Shown here piece after piece: positions 7,504 through 15,460 of a stretch of DNA of 64,000 nt. Source of the stretch: an uncultured Hyphomicrobium sp. (GTDB lineage Bacteria > Pseudomonadota > Alphaproteobacteria > Rhizobiales > Hyphomicrobiaceae); the NCBI RefSeq assembly GCF_902826555.1, contig NZ_CADEFI010000008.1, positions 33,696 to 97,695 on the forward strand, given 5' to 3'. How positions within the stretch are numbered: position 1 is the stretch's first letter; each line of letters begins with the position of its first letter. The position numbers were made by a program, and so were the translations under genes. The notes below the pieces were generated by a model. It ran no database searches. It was not told the origin of the DNA and was given only the letters and a program-made list of their open reading frames with translations.

Positions 7504-7565
7504 CCTTTCGTCTACCTTTGAGATATCCCTAAGGTGCCAAACGGCCGCAGGCAGGGGAGCTCACC

Positions 7566-9056
7566 ATGTCACAGTCCACTCAAGGCGTTACCTACGAGAA
7601 GGTCGACGACGCGTACTTCAAGGCAAGAGGTTTGAGACGCCACGCGGGCGTCTGGTCCCTATGGGCGCTAGGCGTCGGCGCCGTGATCTCGGGACATTTC
7701 TCGGGTTGGAACTTGGGACTGGCGCAAGGCGGCTGGGGCGGAATGTTCTTCGCCACCATCATCATCGCCATCATGTACCTTGGCCTCACCTACAGTCTCG
7801 CAGAGATGAGCCCGGCAATGCCGCACACGGGCGGCGCCTACTCGTTCGCGCGCACTGCGTTCGGCCCCTGGGGAGGCTTCCTGACGGGACTCGCCGAGAA
7901 CGTCGAGTACGTCATCACGCCGGCCGTCATCGTCTTTTTCATCGGCAGCTACGCGTCCGCCATTCTCGGTGCGCCTGCTGAGAGCCAGCCGCTGTTCTGG
8001 ATCGCGTTCTACATCATCTTCGTCGCGCTGAACTACGTCGGTGTCGAGCTGTCGTTCAAGTTCTCGCTCATCATCACGATCCTGGCCCTTCTCTGCCTCG
8101 CCGTCTTCTACATCAGCGCCATTCCGCACGTCGACTTCAGCCGCTGGGCCCTCAACATCGGTCCCGACGGCGCCGAGCTTCCGGAAGGCAACGGACCGTT
8201 CCTGCCCTTCGGCTCCTATGGCATCCTCGCTGGACTGCCGTTCGCCGTCTGGCTGTTCCTGGCCATCGAGCAGCTACCGCTCGCGGCCGAGGAATCGGTC
8301 GATCCGAAGCGCGACATGCCGAAGGGCATCCTGCTCGGCATGTTCACGCTCCTCCTGTCGGCGTTCCTTGTGTTGACGCTCAACCCGTCGGTGCATGACG
8401 TAGGCGCCCACAAGCTCGGAGCGTCGGGCGAGCCGCTTCTCGACGGCTTCCGCGCCATTTACGGCACGGAGATCGCCACGCTTCTTGCCGTCGTCGCCCT
8501 GACGGGCCTGATCGCGAGCTTCCACACCATCATCTTCGCCTACGGACGTCAGATCTACTCGCTGTCGCGCGCCGGCTACTTCCCGACCGCGCTTTCGGTG
8601 ACGCACGGCACGCGCAAGACGCCGCACATCGCCCTGTTCGCAGGCGCGTTGCTGGGCCTTGCCGTGATGCTGATCGTCTGGTTCGCCGAGGGCGCCGACA
8701 AGGGCGCGCAGCTGATCGGCGGCACGCTGCTCAACATGGCGGTCTTCGGCGCCATGTTCTCCTACGTCATGCAGGGCCTGACCTACATTCAGCTCAAGCG
8801 CGCCTTCCCGACCCTCGAGCGGCCTTACAAGAGCCCGCTCGGCGTGGTGGGCGCCAGCCTGACGGTGATCATCGCGCTGGTGACGATCTACATGCAGCTC
8901 CAGGATCCGGTCTATCGCGTCGGCGTCTACTGGGTGGCGGCATGGTTCGCGATCGGCATCGTTTATTTCGCGCTGATTGGGCGTCACAAGCTGATCCTCT
9001 CGCCGGAGGAAGAGTTCGCGCTGACCAAGGGCGAGAAGGCCTACGAGACCCACTAA
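7566..9056 (+). CDS. ethanolamine permease, APC superfamily
   Basis: A 496-residue inner-membrane transporter with about 12 hydrophobic segments. The N-terminal region GVWSLWALGVGAVISGHFSG, followed by GWNLGLAQGGWGGM, and the block SFARTAFGPWGGFLTGLAENVEYV are typical of the proteobacterial ethanolamine permease family (TIGR00908 type). Another hallmark is FAVWLFLAIEQLPLAAEESVDP. The start has GGGGAG seven bases upstream. A strong terminator follows at 9081. With eutBC it forms an uptake-and-cleavage pair; an amino acid substrate is the main alternative. Confidence 0.92.
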   Translation: MSQSTQGVTYEKVDDAYFKARGLRRHAGVWSLWALGVGAVISGHFSGWNLGLAQGGWGGMFFATIIIAIMYLGLTYSLAEMSPAMPHTGGAYSFARTAFGPWGGFLTGLAENVEYVITPAVIVFFIGSYASAILGAPAESQPLFWIAFYIIFVALNYVGVELSFKFSLIITILALLCLAVFYISAIPHVDFSRWALNIGPDGAELPEGNGPFLPFGSYGILAGLPFAVWLFLAIEQLPLAAEESVDPKRDMPKGILLGMFTLLLSAFLVLTLNPSVHDVGAHKLGASGEPLLDGFRAIYGTEIATLLAVVALTGLIASFHTIIFAYGRQIYSLSRAGYFPTALSVTHGTRKTPHIALFAGALLGLAVMLIVWFAEGADKGAQLIGGTLLNMAVFGAMFSYVMQGLTYIQLKRAFPTLERPYKSPLGVVGASLTVIIALVTIYMQLQDPVYRVGVYWVAAWFAIGIVYFALIGRHKLILSPEEEFALTKGEKAYETH

Positions 9057-9080
9057 CCGTTATCGTCTGAACAAACGACG

Positions 9081-9112
9081 AAGGGCCGGGCACAAAACGC
9101 CCGGCCCTTTTT
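9081..9112 (+). terminator. intrinsic terminator after the ethanolamine permease
   Basis: A perfect 9-bp GC stem, GGGCCGGGC (9083-9091) with GCCCGGCCC (9099-9107), has a 7-base loop and is followed at once by TTTTT (9108-9112). It ends the eut transcript. A second small hairpin, GGCTCCGC/GCGGAGCC (9118-9137), lies just beyond. Confidence 0.9.
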
Positions 9113-9221
9113 ATGTCGGCTCCGCCATTGCGGAGCCTACAGCCAACATCTTGCTTTCGACGGTTTCGCAACAACAAGACGACGCTGCCAAAGCTTGACA
9201 GACACGAGGCGTCCATGGCTC

Positions 9222-9243
9222 GTTATATCTGAATAGATACAGC
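9222..9243 (+). promoter_or_regulatory. candidate ModE operator (Mo-box) upstream of modA
   Basis: GTTATATCT (9222-9230), four bases, AGATACAGC (9235-9243): an imperfect dyad with seven of nine arm positions matching and the TATAT core of known Mo-boxes. It ends 14 bases before the modA start, where a bound repressor would block transcription or translation. modE is the next gene downstream of modA. Confidence 0.5.
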
Positions 9244-9257
9244 TTCAGGATCGCCCC

Positions 9258-10067
9258 ATGACCAAACCGACCCGCCTGCTGGCAGGCTCGCTCGCGCTCG
9301 CTCTCATGCTGCCGTTGATGGCCCGCGCACAGGAAGCGGCGAGTCCGGCGGCAGGCGCCGCTGCTGAGACGAAGCCGGTTGTCGTCTTTGCCGCCGCAAG
9401 CCTCAAGAACGCTCTCGATAAGATCGCCAAGGATTGGGAGGCCAAGTCCGGCAACAAGGTGACCTCCTCGTACGCAGCATCCTCTGCCATCGCAAAGCAG
9501 ATCGAAGCCGGCGCCCCCGTCGACCTCTTCATCTCCGCCGACTTGAAGTGGATGGACTGGCTCGCCGAGCGCAAGTTGATCAACGAGGCATCGCGCAAGA
9601 CGTTGCTCGGCAACACGCTGGTGCTGATCGCACCCAAGGACAGCGCCGTGGCACTCAAGATCGAGAAGGGCTTTAAGCTGGCCGAGGCGCTCGGCGAAGG
9701 CCGCCTCGCCATGGGAGATACCAAGTCCGTGCCGGCAGGCGTCTACGGTCAGGCGGCGCTTGCCAGCCTCGGTGTCTGGGATCAGGTCTCGGCCAAGGTT
9801 GCAGGCGCCGAGAACGTCCGCGTCGCGCTCACCTACGTTGCCCGCGGAGAAACGCCGCTCGGCATCGTCTATGGCACCGACGCCAAGAGCGAGCCGCAGG
9901 TCAAGGTCGTGGACACTTTCCCCGCCGACAGCCATCCGCCAATCATCTATCCGGCCGCCTTGACGGCCGCGTCGGCCAATGCGACAGCAAAAACCTTCCT
10001 CGAATTGCTCTCGTCGGGCGACGCCACCAGCATCTTCAAGGGCGAAGGATTCACCGTGCTGAAGTAG
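9258..10067 (+). CDS. modA: molybdate-binding periplasmic protein ModA
   Basis: A 269-residue substrate-binding protein of the molybdate/tungstate ABC importer. A signal peptide ends around ARAQEA (residue 24-26). The mature protein starts VVVFAAASLKNALDKIAKDW and has the oxyanion-binding blocks YAASSAIAKQIEAGAPVDLF and SADLKWMDWL, then GDTKSVPAGVYGQAAL and TYVARGETPLGIVYGTDA. modB and modC are not next to it, which is unusual; the gene stands tail to tail with modE. Confidence 0.93.
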   Translation: MTKPTRLLAGSLALALMLPLMARAQEAASPAAGAAAETKPVVVFAAASLKNALDKIAKDWEAKSGNKVTSSYAASSAIAKQIEAGAPVDLFISADLKWMDWLAERKLINEASRKTLLGNTLVLIAPKDSAVALKIEKGFKLAEALGEGRLAMGDTKSVPAGVYGQAALASLGVWDQVSAKVAGAENVRVALTYVARGETPLGIVYGTDAKSEPQVKVVDTFPADSHPPIIYPAALTAASANATAKTFLELLSSGDATSIFKGEGFTVLK

Positions 10068-10094
10068 AGGACAAACGGCTGCGCGGAGCGGTGC

Positions 10095-10508
10095 TCACAC
10101 GTCCACGAGATCGGATTCGAAGGCTACCAGCTCCGCGCGCGCCGCTTCCGCGGCCCGGTCCTCGATCCTGCGATAGGCGGCAATCAGAGCACGCCCAAAA
10201 TCCGTGAGCTCCGCACCGCCACCGTGCGCGCCGCCCGCCGCCGTGGTCAGGATGGGTCGCTTGAAGAGCTTCCCGAGCTCGTCCACGAGCAGCCACGCGC
10301 GCCGATAGGACATGCCGAGATCACGCGCCGCCGACGAGATCGACCCCGTCCGCCCGATGGCTTCCAGCAGATCGGCCTTTCCCGGGCCGATTTGCCGTTC
10401 ATCCGGAAAAACGATCCTCAATCTGAGCGAGGCGCGTGACAGCGGCCCCTGCTGAGCGAGCGTCTTCCGCCGCGCCGGCTTCGTGCCCGATTTTTCCTTG
10501 CTCTTCAT
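10095..10508 (-). CDS. modE: ModE-type molybdate-responsive regulator, DNA-binding domain only
   Basis: Encodes 137 residues from the ATG at 10508. The LysR-like winged helix (KADLLEAIGRTGSISSAARD, then LGMSYRRAWLLVDELGKLF) is the N-terminal half of ModE. The Gly-rich GGAHGGGAELTDFGRALIAAYR segment is characteristic of ModE-like regulators. The C-terminal molbindin domains that sense molybdate are missing, so signal sensing may differ. It converges on modA, and its target could be the dyad at 9222-9243. Longer in-frame extension would overlap the divergent kinase gene and is rejected. Confidence 0.85.
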   Translation of the reverse strand: MKSKEKSGTKPARRKTLAQQGPLSRASLRLRIVFPDERQIGPGKADLLEAIGRTGSISSAARDLGMSYRRAWLLVDELGKLFKRPILTTAAGGAHGGGAELTDFGRALIAAYRRIEDRAAEAARAELVAFESDLVDV

Positions 10509-10589
10509 CGTGACGGAATGCCTTCTGACCGGATCCGCGTCCGAGTCTACAGTGCGCGTGAGGGAGAAGCGAGGGGGAGGAAGACAGAG

Positions 10590-11579
10590 GTGACGGACAC
10601 GACGACTACGACCGAAGGCCTCGATCGCTTGGCCGCAAACGCCATTGCCCGCTACGCCCTCCCGGACCGCGTCCGGCCGGCCCTGATCAACATCTCGGAG
10701 AACGCCACCTACCGGCTGGACGACCCCGAGACCGGCGATCGCTGGGCGCTCCGCATCCATCGCGAAGGCTACCATTCCCCGGCCGCCATCGCCTCGGAGC
10801 TGGCCTGGCTCGCAGCCCTGAACGCGGCCGGCGCCGCCAATGTCCCCGCTCCCATCGCCGGCCGCGACGGCGAGCTGATCCAGGCCGTCACGTCGGATGG
10901 CCTTGCACGGCCGCGCAACGTCGTGGTCTTCGCCTGGGAGACCGGCGCGGAGCCGGCCGCCAACGACGCCGAAGGCTTCGAGAAGCTCGGCGAGACCACG
11001 GCCAAAATGCACGCCCATGTCAAATCATGGGTGCGCCCGCCCTGGTTCGAGCGCCACACCTGGAATTTCGCGACCAGCCTTGGCGACACACCCCACTGGG
11101 GCCGCTGGCGCGACGGCATGGGCATGACACCCGAAATCGAAGCCGTCCTCGCCGAGACGGTCGCGGTGATCGAGCGCCGCCTGGCCCGCTTCGGCACCGG
11201 ACCCGAGGTCTTCAACCTCGTTCACGGCGACATGCGCCTCGCCAACCTTCTGATGGACGGCGGCACCGTGAAGGTCATCGACTTCGACGACTGCGGCTTC
11301 TCGTGGTTCCTCTACGACTGTGCCACCACCGTCTCCTTCTTCGAGGACGCGCCCGAGGTCCCCGACCTGATCGCCGCCTGGGTGCGGGGTTACCGCCGCT
11401 TCGGCACCCTGAGCCCCGAGGAGGAGAGCGAGATCGCCACCTTCGTCATGCTGCGACGCATCCTTCTCGTGGCCTGGATCGGCTCCCATTCCGAGACCGA
11501 TCTCGCCCGCTCCATGGGCGTGGCCTACACCAAGGGCACGGTGCCGCTCTGCGAGCGCTATCTTTCCCGCTTCGGCTGA
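10590..11579 (+). CDS. APH-fold small-molecule kinase, possible amino-alcohol kinase
   Basis: About 329 residues from the GTG at 10590, which has GGGGGAGG nine bases upstream. It carries the aminoglycoside-phosphotransferase/choline-kinase fold signature: ENATYRL nucleotide loop, catalytic LVHGDMRLANLLM and metal site VIDFDDCGFSW, then a helical C-terminus. Such proteins phosphorylate hydroxyls of amino alcohols, hydroxylysine, choline or antibiotics. It lies in the same region as an AGXT2L-type phospho-lyase and an aldehyde dehydrogenase, so an ethanolamine or aminopropanol kinase is a reasonable inference. The substrate cannot be read from sequence. Confidence 0.8.
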   Translation: MTDTTTTTEGLDRLAANAIARYALPDRVRPALINISENATYRLDDPETGDRWALRIHREGYHSPAAIASELAWLAALNAAGAANVPAPIAGRDGELIQAVTSDGLARPRNVVVFAWETGAEPAANDAEGFEKLGETTAKMHAHVKSWVRPPWFERHTWNFATSLGDTPHWGRWRDGMGMTPEIEAVLAETVAVIERRLARFGTGPEVFNLVHGDMRLANLLMDGGTVKVIDFDDCGFSWFLYDCATTVSFFEDAPEVPDLIAAWVRGYRRFGTLSPEEESEIATFVMLRRILLVAWIGSHSETDLARSMGVAYTKGTVPLCERYLSRFG

Positions 11580-11582
11580 CCC

Positions 11583-12356
11583 CTAATTCAGCGCGTCGAG
11601 GCTTTCGGGCAGCGTCTGGCCGCCGTCGACGATGATCGTCTGTCCGGTGATGTAGGCCGCTTCCTTCGAGGCCAGGAACAACGCCGCGTAGCCGATATCC
11701 TCCACCGTGCCGAGTGCCTTGAGCGGGATCGAGGCCGCCATCGACTGCAGATAGTCGTCACCCATGGCGACGAGGCCTTCGGTCAGGATGTTGCCGGGCA
11801 GCACGGCGTTGACCGTAATCTTGTACTTGGCAAGCTCGAGGCACGCCGTGCGCATGAAGCCTAGCTGGCCGGCCTTGCTCGCGCCGTAGTGCGTCCATCC
11901 CGGAAATCCCGTCACCGGGCCGGTGATCGACGACGTGATGACGACGCGTCCCTGGTCCGATTGCGTGAGATAGGGAAGGCACGCTTTGAGAGCCAGGAAC
12001 GTGCCCTTGAGATTGACGCCGAGCACTTGGTCCCAGTCCTGCGCCGAGAGGTCCTCGATCCGCCCCTGCGGGAAGGCGCCGGCGTTGGCGCAGAGAACGT
12101 CGACTCCCCCGTGGCGCAGCTTGGCGGCATCGGCCATGGCCTGCATCTCGGCGGGCTGCGTGACGTCGGCGGCGAATGCCGAGGCGATACCACCGTCGGC
12201 AACCAGCTCCGCGGCCGCCGCTTCTGCTTCAGAAAGCGTACGCGAGACGACCAGCACTTTGGCGCCATTGCGCGCGAAGACCCGCCCGATCCCCTTGCCG
12301 ATGCCCTTGCTACCGCCCGTGACGACGACCGAACGCCCTGCAATCGAACTCAACAT
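11583..12356 (-). CDS. short-chain dehydrogenase/reductase, FabG-like
   Basis: A 257-residue classical SDR. It has the NAD(P) loop VTGGSKGIGKGIG, NAG motif (ANAGAFPQG), catalytic Ser in ITSSITGPV and the YGASK Tyr/Lys pair, and ends ITGQTIIVDGGQTLPESL. Annotated members are often called 3-oxoacyl-ACP reductase, but the substrate is open. It is placed head to head with the PLP-enzyme gene, about 210 bases apart, and converges on the kinase gene with only 3 bases between stops. Confidence 0.9.
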   Translation of the reverse strand: MLSSIAGRSVVVTGGSKGIGKGIGRVFARNGAKVLVVSRTLSEAEAAAAELVADGGIASAFAADVTQPAEMQAMADAAKLRHGGVDVLCANAGAFPQGRIEDLSAQDWDQVLGVNLKGTFLALKACLPYLTQSDQGRVVITSSITGPVTGFPGWTHYGASKAGQLGFMRTACLELAKYKITVNAVLPGNILTEGLVAMGDDYLQSMAASIPLKALGTVEDIGYAALFLASKEAAYITGQTIIVDGGQTLPESLDALN

Positions 12357-12567
12357 ACGCTTCTCGTCCCCTTAACTCGTTTATTCAGGAGAAAGGATTT
12401 TGATCACGATGTAGGATACGCGCAACCGTTGAAGCGGAATTTCGTGCGATGGAAATCGGCAAATCCACGCCCAACTCTTGAGCACCGAAGAGCCCCGCGA
12501 GACCACCCGAGACCTGCGCATTTCTCTTCGCTACCATGAGGCGAGCGAGCCCAACCTCGGAGACGCC

Positions 12568-13905
12568 GTGACCGGAACACAGAAGATCCTGGAGCTCAAC
12601 GCCTTCGACATGAAACAAGGCGCAGCAGGCCTCGCGCCCGTGACTGAAGCCCTGATCCGCCGCCGCCGCGCAACCTTCGGCCCCACATCCATGCTGTTCT
12701 ACAAGCGCCCGCTCCACGTCGTGCGGGCCGAAGGCGTATGGCTCTACGAGGCCGACGGGACCCGCTGCCTCGATGCGTACAACAACGTACCCTCGATCGG
12801 TCATTGCCACCCCGCCGTCACGGCCGCCGTAGCCAAGCAGATGGCAATTCTGAACACGCACACCCGCTATCTGCACGACGGCGTCTACGCTTACGCCGAA
12901 CGCCTGCTGGGGACCATGCCGGGCGCAATCTCGAACATCGTCTTCACGTGCACGGGCAGCGAGAGCGCCGATCTGGCGCTGCGCATCGCCAGAACAGTCA
13001 CCGGGCGCGCGGGCCTCATCGCCACCGAGAACGCCTACCACGGCAACACCACGGCCGTGACCCAGGTCTCGCCTTCGTCCGCCAGCACCGAAGAGCAGCC
13101 GCCGAACGTGATGCTCATACCGGCCCCGGACACCTACCGCGGCGGAGCGGACGCGCTCGGCCCACGGTTCGCGAAGGATGTGCAGCACGCCATCGCGACG
13201 CTGAAAGACCGCGGCTTCGCCCCGGCCGCCCTGATCGCCGACACGATTTTTTCGAGCGACGGCATCTTCCCGGGTGACGCGGGCTTTCTCGCCGACGCCG
13301 TGGACGCCGTCCGCGACGCAGGCGGCCTCTTCATCGCCGACGAGGTGCAGCCCGGGTTCGCACGCACCGGCGAGGCCATGTGGGGCTTTATGCGCCACGG
13401 TATCGTGCCGGACGTGGCCGTAATGGGAAAGCCCATGGGCAACGGCTTCCCGATGGGTGGCGTGGCAATCCGTCCCGATCTGCTGGCGGCCTTCGGATCG
13501 GAGAACGGTTACTTCAATACCTTCGGCGGCAACCCGGTCGCAGCGGCCGCAGGCATGGCAGTCCTGGACACGATCGCCGCAGAACGCTTGCAGGAGAATG
13601 CGCGAGAAACCGGCGCATACCTGCGCGATGGCATCGTCGCGCTCGGAAGCCCGGTCATCGGTGACGTGCGCGGCACCGGTCTCTACATCGGTGTCGAGTT
13701 GGTGCACGATTGCGAAAGCCGCACCCCGGACCGCAATGCCGCCGAGCGCCTGGTCAACGCCATGCGCGAGCGCAACGTCCTCATCGGCACCGCGGGCAAG
13801 TTCGGCAATGTTTTGAAGATCCGCCCGCCGCTCGCCTTCCGCCGCGAGCACGCCGACATCTTCCTCGAAGCCTTTGCCGCGGCCCTCACCGCAGCCACCC
13901 CATGA
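12568..13905 (+). CDS. class III PLP enzyme, AGXT2L type; probable amino-alcohol-phosphate phospho-lyase
   Basis: About 445 residues from the GTG at 12568 (GGAG upstream); a TTG at 12478 would add 30 residues but lacks a ribosome site. The fold is class III aminotransferase. Its diagnostic blocks match the AGXT2L1/2 phospho-lyases: LDAYNNVPSIGHCHP, NTHTRYLHD, FTCTGSESADLALRIAR, DEVQPGFARTG and the PLP lysine block VMGKPMGNGFPMG (Lys288). Family members split phosphoethanolamine or phosphohydroxylysine to aldehyde, phosphate and ammonia. Nearby genes encode an APH kinase and an aldehyde dehydrogenase, which together would complete a pathway. A plain transaminase remains possible. Confidence 0.82.
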   Translation: MTGTQKILELNAFDMKQGAAGLAPVTEALIRRRRATFGPTSMLFYKRPLHVVRAEGVWLYEADGTRCLDAYNNVPSIGHCHPAVTAAVAKQMAILNTHTRYLHDGVYAYAERLLGTMPGAISNIVFTCTGSESADLALRIARTVTGRAGLIATENAYHGNTTAVTQVSPSSASTEEQPPNVMLIPAPDTYRGGADALGPRFAKDVQHAIATLKDRGFAPAALIADTIFSSDGIFPGDAGFLADAVDAVRDAGGLFIADEVQPGFARTGEAMWGFMRHGIVPDVAVMGKPMGNGFPMGGVAIRPDLLAAFGSENGYFNTFGGNPVAAAAGMAVLDTIAAERLQENARETGAYLRDGIVALGSPVIGDVRGTGLYIGVELVHDCESRTPDRNAAERLVNAMRERNVLIGTAGKFGNVLKIRPPLAFRREHADIFLEAFAAALTAATP

Positions 13906-13919
13906 ACGAAAGGACACGC

Positions 13920-15401
13920 ATGGAGCCCAAGCTGTTCATCGATGGCGGCTGGACCGATGCCGCCGACGGCGGCCGCATCGACGTCATCGACCCCGCCAGC
14001 GAACGCGTGTTCGCAGCGCTGGCCGCAGGCACGTCGCGCGACATTGGCCGCGCCGTCGATGCCGCGAAGCGGGCCGGACAAGGAGCATGGGCGCACACCA
14101 CGGGTCGCGAGCGGGCGGCGATCCTGCGCGCCATTGCCGCCGGCATCGATGCTGAAAAGGACCGCCTCGCGCGGCTCGAGGTGCAGGACAACGGCAAGCC
14201 GCTGGCGGAAGCCCACGGCGACATCGCCGATACGATCTATTGCTTCAATCTCTACGCAACCTATGCCGAGGGGCTTGACGCCAGGCAGGGCGAAACCATC
14301 GTCGTTCCCGACGATCGCTTCGAAACGCGCGTGAAATATGTGCCGACCGGCGTCGTCGGACTGATCGTTCCGTGGAACTACCCGCTCCTCATGGCGGCCT
14401 GGAAAGTCGCGCCCGCCCTCGCCGCCGGCTGCACGCTGGTGCTGAAGCCCTCGGAGTTCACGTCTCTCACCGCCCTCGAGCTCGCGCGCATCTGTCACGA
14501 GGCCGGAGTGCCGCCCGGCGTCGTCAATGTCGTGACGGGATTGGGCCGCGACGCGGGAGCAGCCCTTTCGGCGCACCCCGACGTGAGAAAGCTCGCCTTC
14601 ACCGGATCCGTGCCGACCGGCATCGCCGTCGCTACCGCCGCCGCCAAGGACGTCAAGGGCCTGAGCCTGGAGCTCGGCGGCAAGTCGCCGATCGTCGTCT
14701 TCGACGACGCCGACCTCGAGCAGGTCGTCGAATGGGTGATGTTCGGCATTTTCTGGAACCAGGGCCAGGTCTGCAGCGCCACCTCGCGTCTCATCGCCCA
14801 ATCGGGCATCGCGGGCCGCCTCGTCGAGAGACTCGCCGAGGAGGCCGGGAAAATCAAAATCGGCGATGGCATGAGCGACGGCGTGCAGCTCGGCCCTCTG
14901 GTTAGCCGCACGCAATACGACAAAGTCCTGGACTACATCGAGACCGGCAAGCGCGAAGCCACGCTCGTCTCCGGCGGCGCGCGGCCTGCAGGCTTCAACG
15001 CCGGCTACTTTATCGAGCCCACCATCTTCACCGGCGTTTCGCCGGACACGCGCATCTGGAAGGAGGAGATCTTCGGCCCCGTCCTTTCCGTCGCCGCCTT
15101 CAAGACTGAGGACGAGGCACTAGCTCTCGCCAATGACAGCGAGTTCGGCCTCGCCGCTGCTGTCATGACCCGGGATCTCGACCGCGCACGTCGCGTCGCC
15201 GATCGCTTCGAGGCAGGCGTGGTGTGGATCAATTGCTCCCAACCGAACTTCCTCGAGCCGCCGTGGGGCGGCATGAAGAAAAGCGGCATCGGGCGCGAGC
15301 TCGGCACTTGGGGACTGATGAACTTCCTCGAGCCGAAGCAGATCACCGCCTACAAAAGCGCGGAGCCTTGGGGCTGGTACCTGAAGTCGTCGACCGATTG
15401 A
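13920..15401 (+). CDS. NAD(P)-dependent aldehyde dehydrogenase, betaine-aldehyde-dehydrogenase-like
   Basis: Encodes 493 residues. It shows VPWNYPLLMAAWKVAPALAA, the Glu block LELGGKSPIVVFDDAD and the catalytic Cys block WNQGQVCSATSRL, then EEIFGPVLSV, all typical of the superfamily. The ATG at 13920 has AAGGA upstream; a second ATG at 13902 overlaps the previous stop codon (ATGA) and would add six residues. The tight coupling to the PLP enzyme suggests that it oxidises the aldehyde that enzyme releases. Acetaldehyde from EutBC could be oxidised by it too. Confidence 0.93.
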   Translation: MEPKLFIDGGWTDAADGGRIDVIDPASERVFAALAAGTSRDIGRAVDAAKRAGQGAWAHTTGRERAAILRAIAAGIDAEKDRLARLEVQDNGKPLAEAHGDIADTIYCFNLYATYAEGLDARQGETIVVPDDRFETRVKYVPTGVVGLIVPWNYPLLMAAWKVAPALAAGCTLVLKPSEFTSLTALELARICHEAGVPPGVVNVVTGLGRDAGAALSAHPDVRKLAFTGSVPTGIAVATAAAKDVKGLSLELGGKSPIVVFDDADLEQVVEWVMFGIFWNQGQVCSATSRLIAQSGIAGRLVERLAEEAGKIKIGDGMSDGVQLGPLVSRTQYDKVLDYIETGKREATLVSGGARPAGFNAGYFIEPTIFTGVSPDTRIWKEEIFGPVLSVAAFKTEDEALALANDSEFGLAAAVMTRDLDRARRVADRFEAGVVWINCSQPNFLEPPWGGMKKSGIGRELGTWGLMNFLEPKQITAYKSAEPWGWYLKSSTD

Positions 15402-15460
15402 CCAACCTCAATGCGGCGATCCTGAATCCGGCAAGAACTCATCCAAGGTGAGGGGCCGCC

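Noticed and set aside
12385-13917. Long minus-strand ORF opposite the PLP enzyme
   Set aside because: It is an antisense shadow of a gene with clear family motifs.
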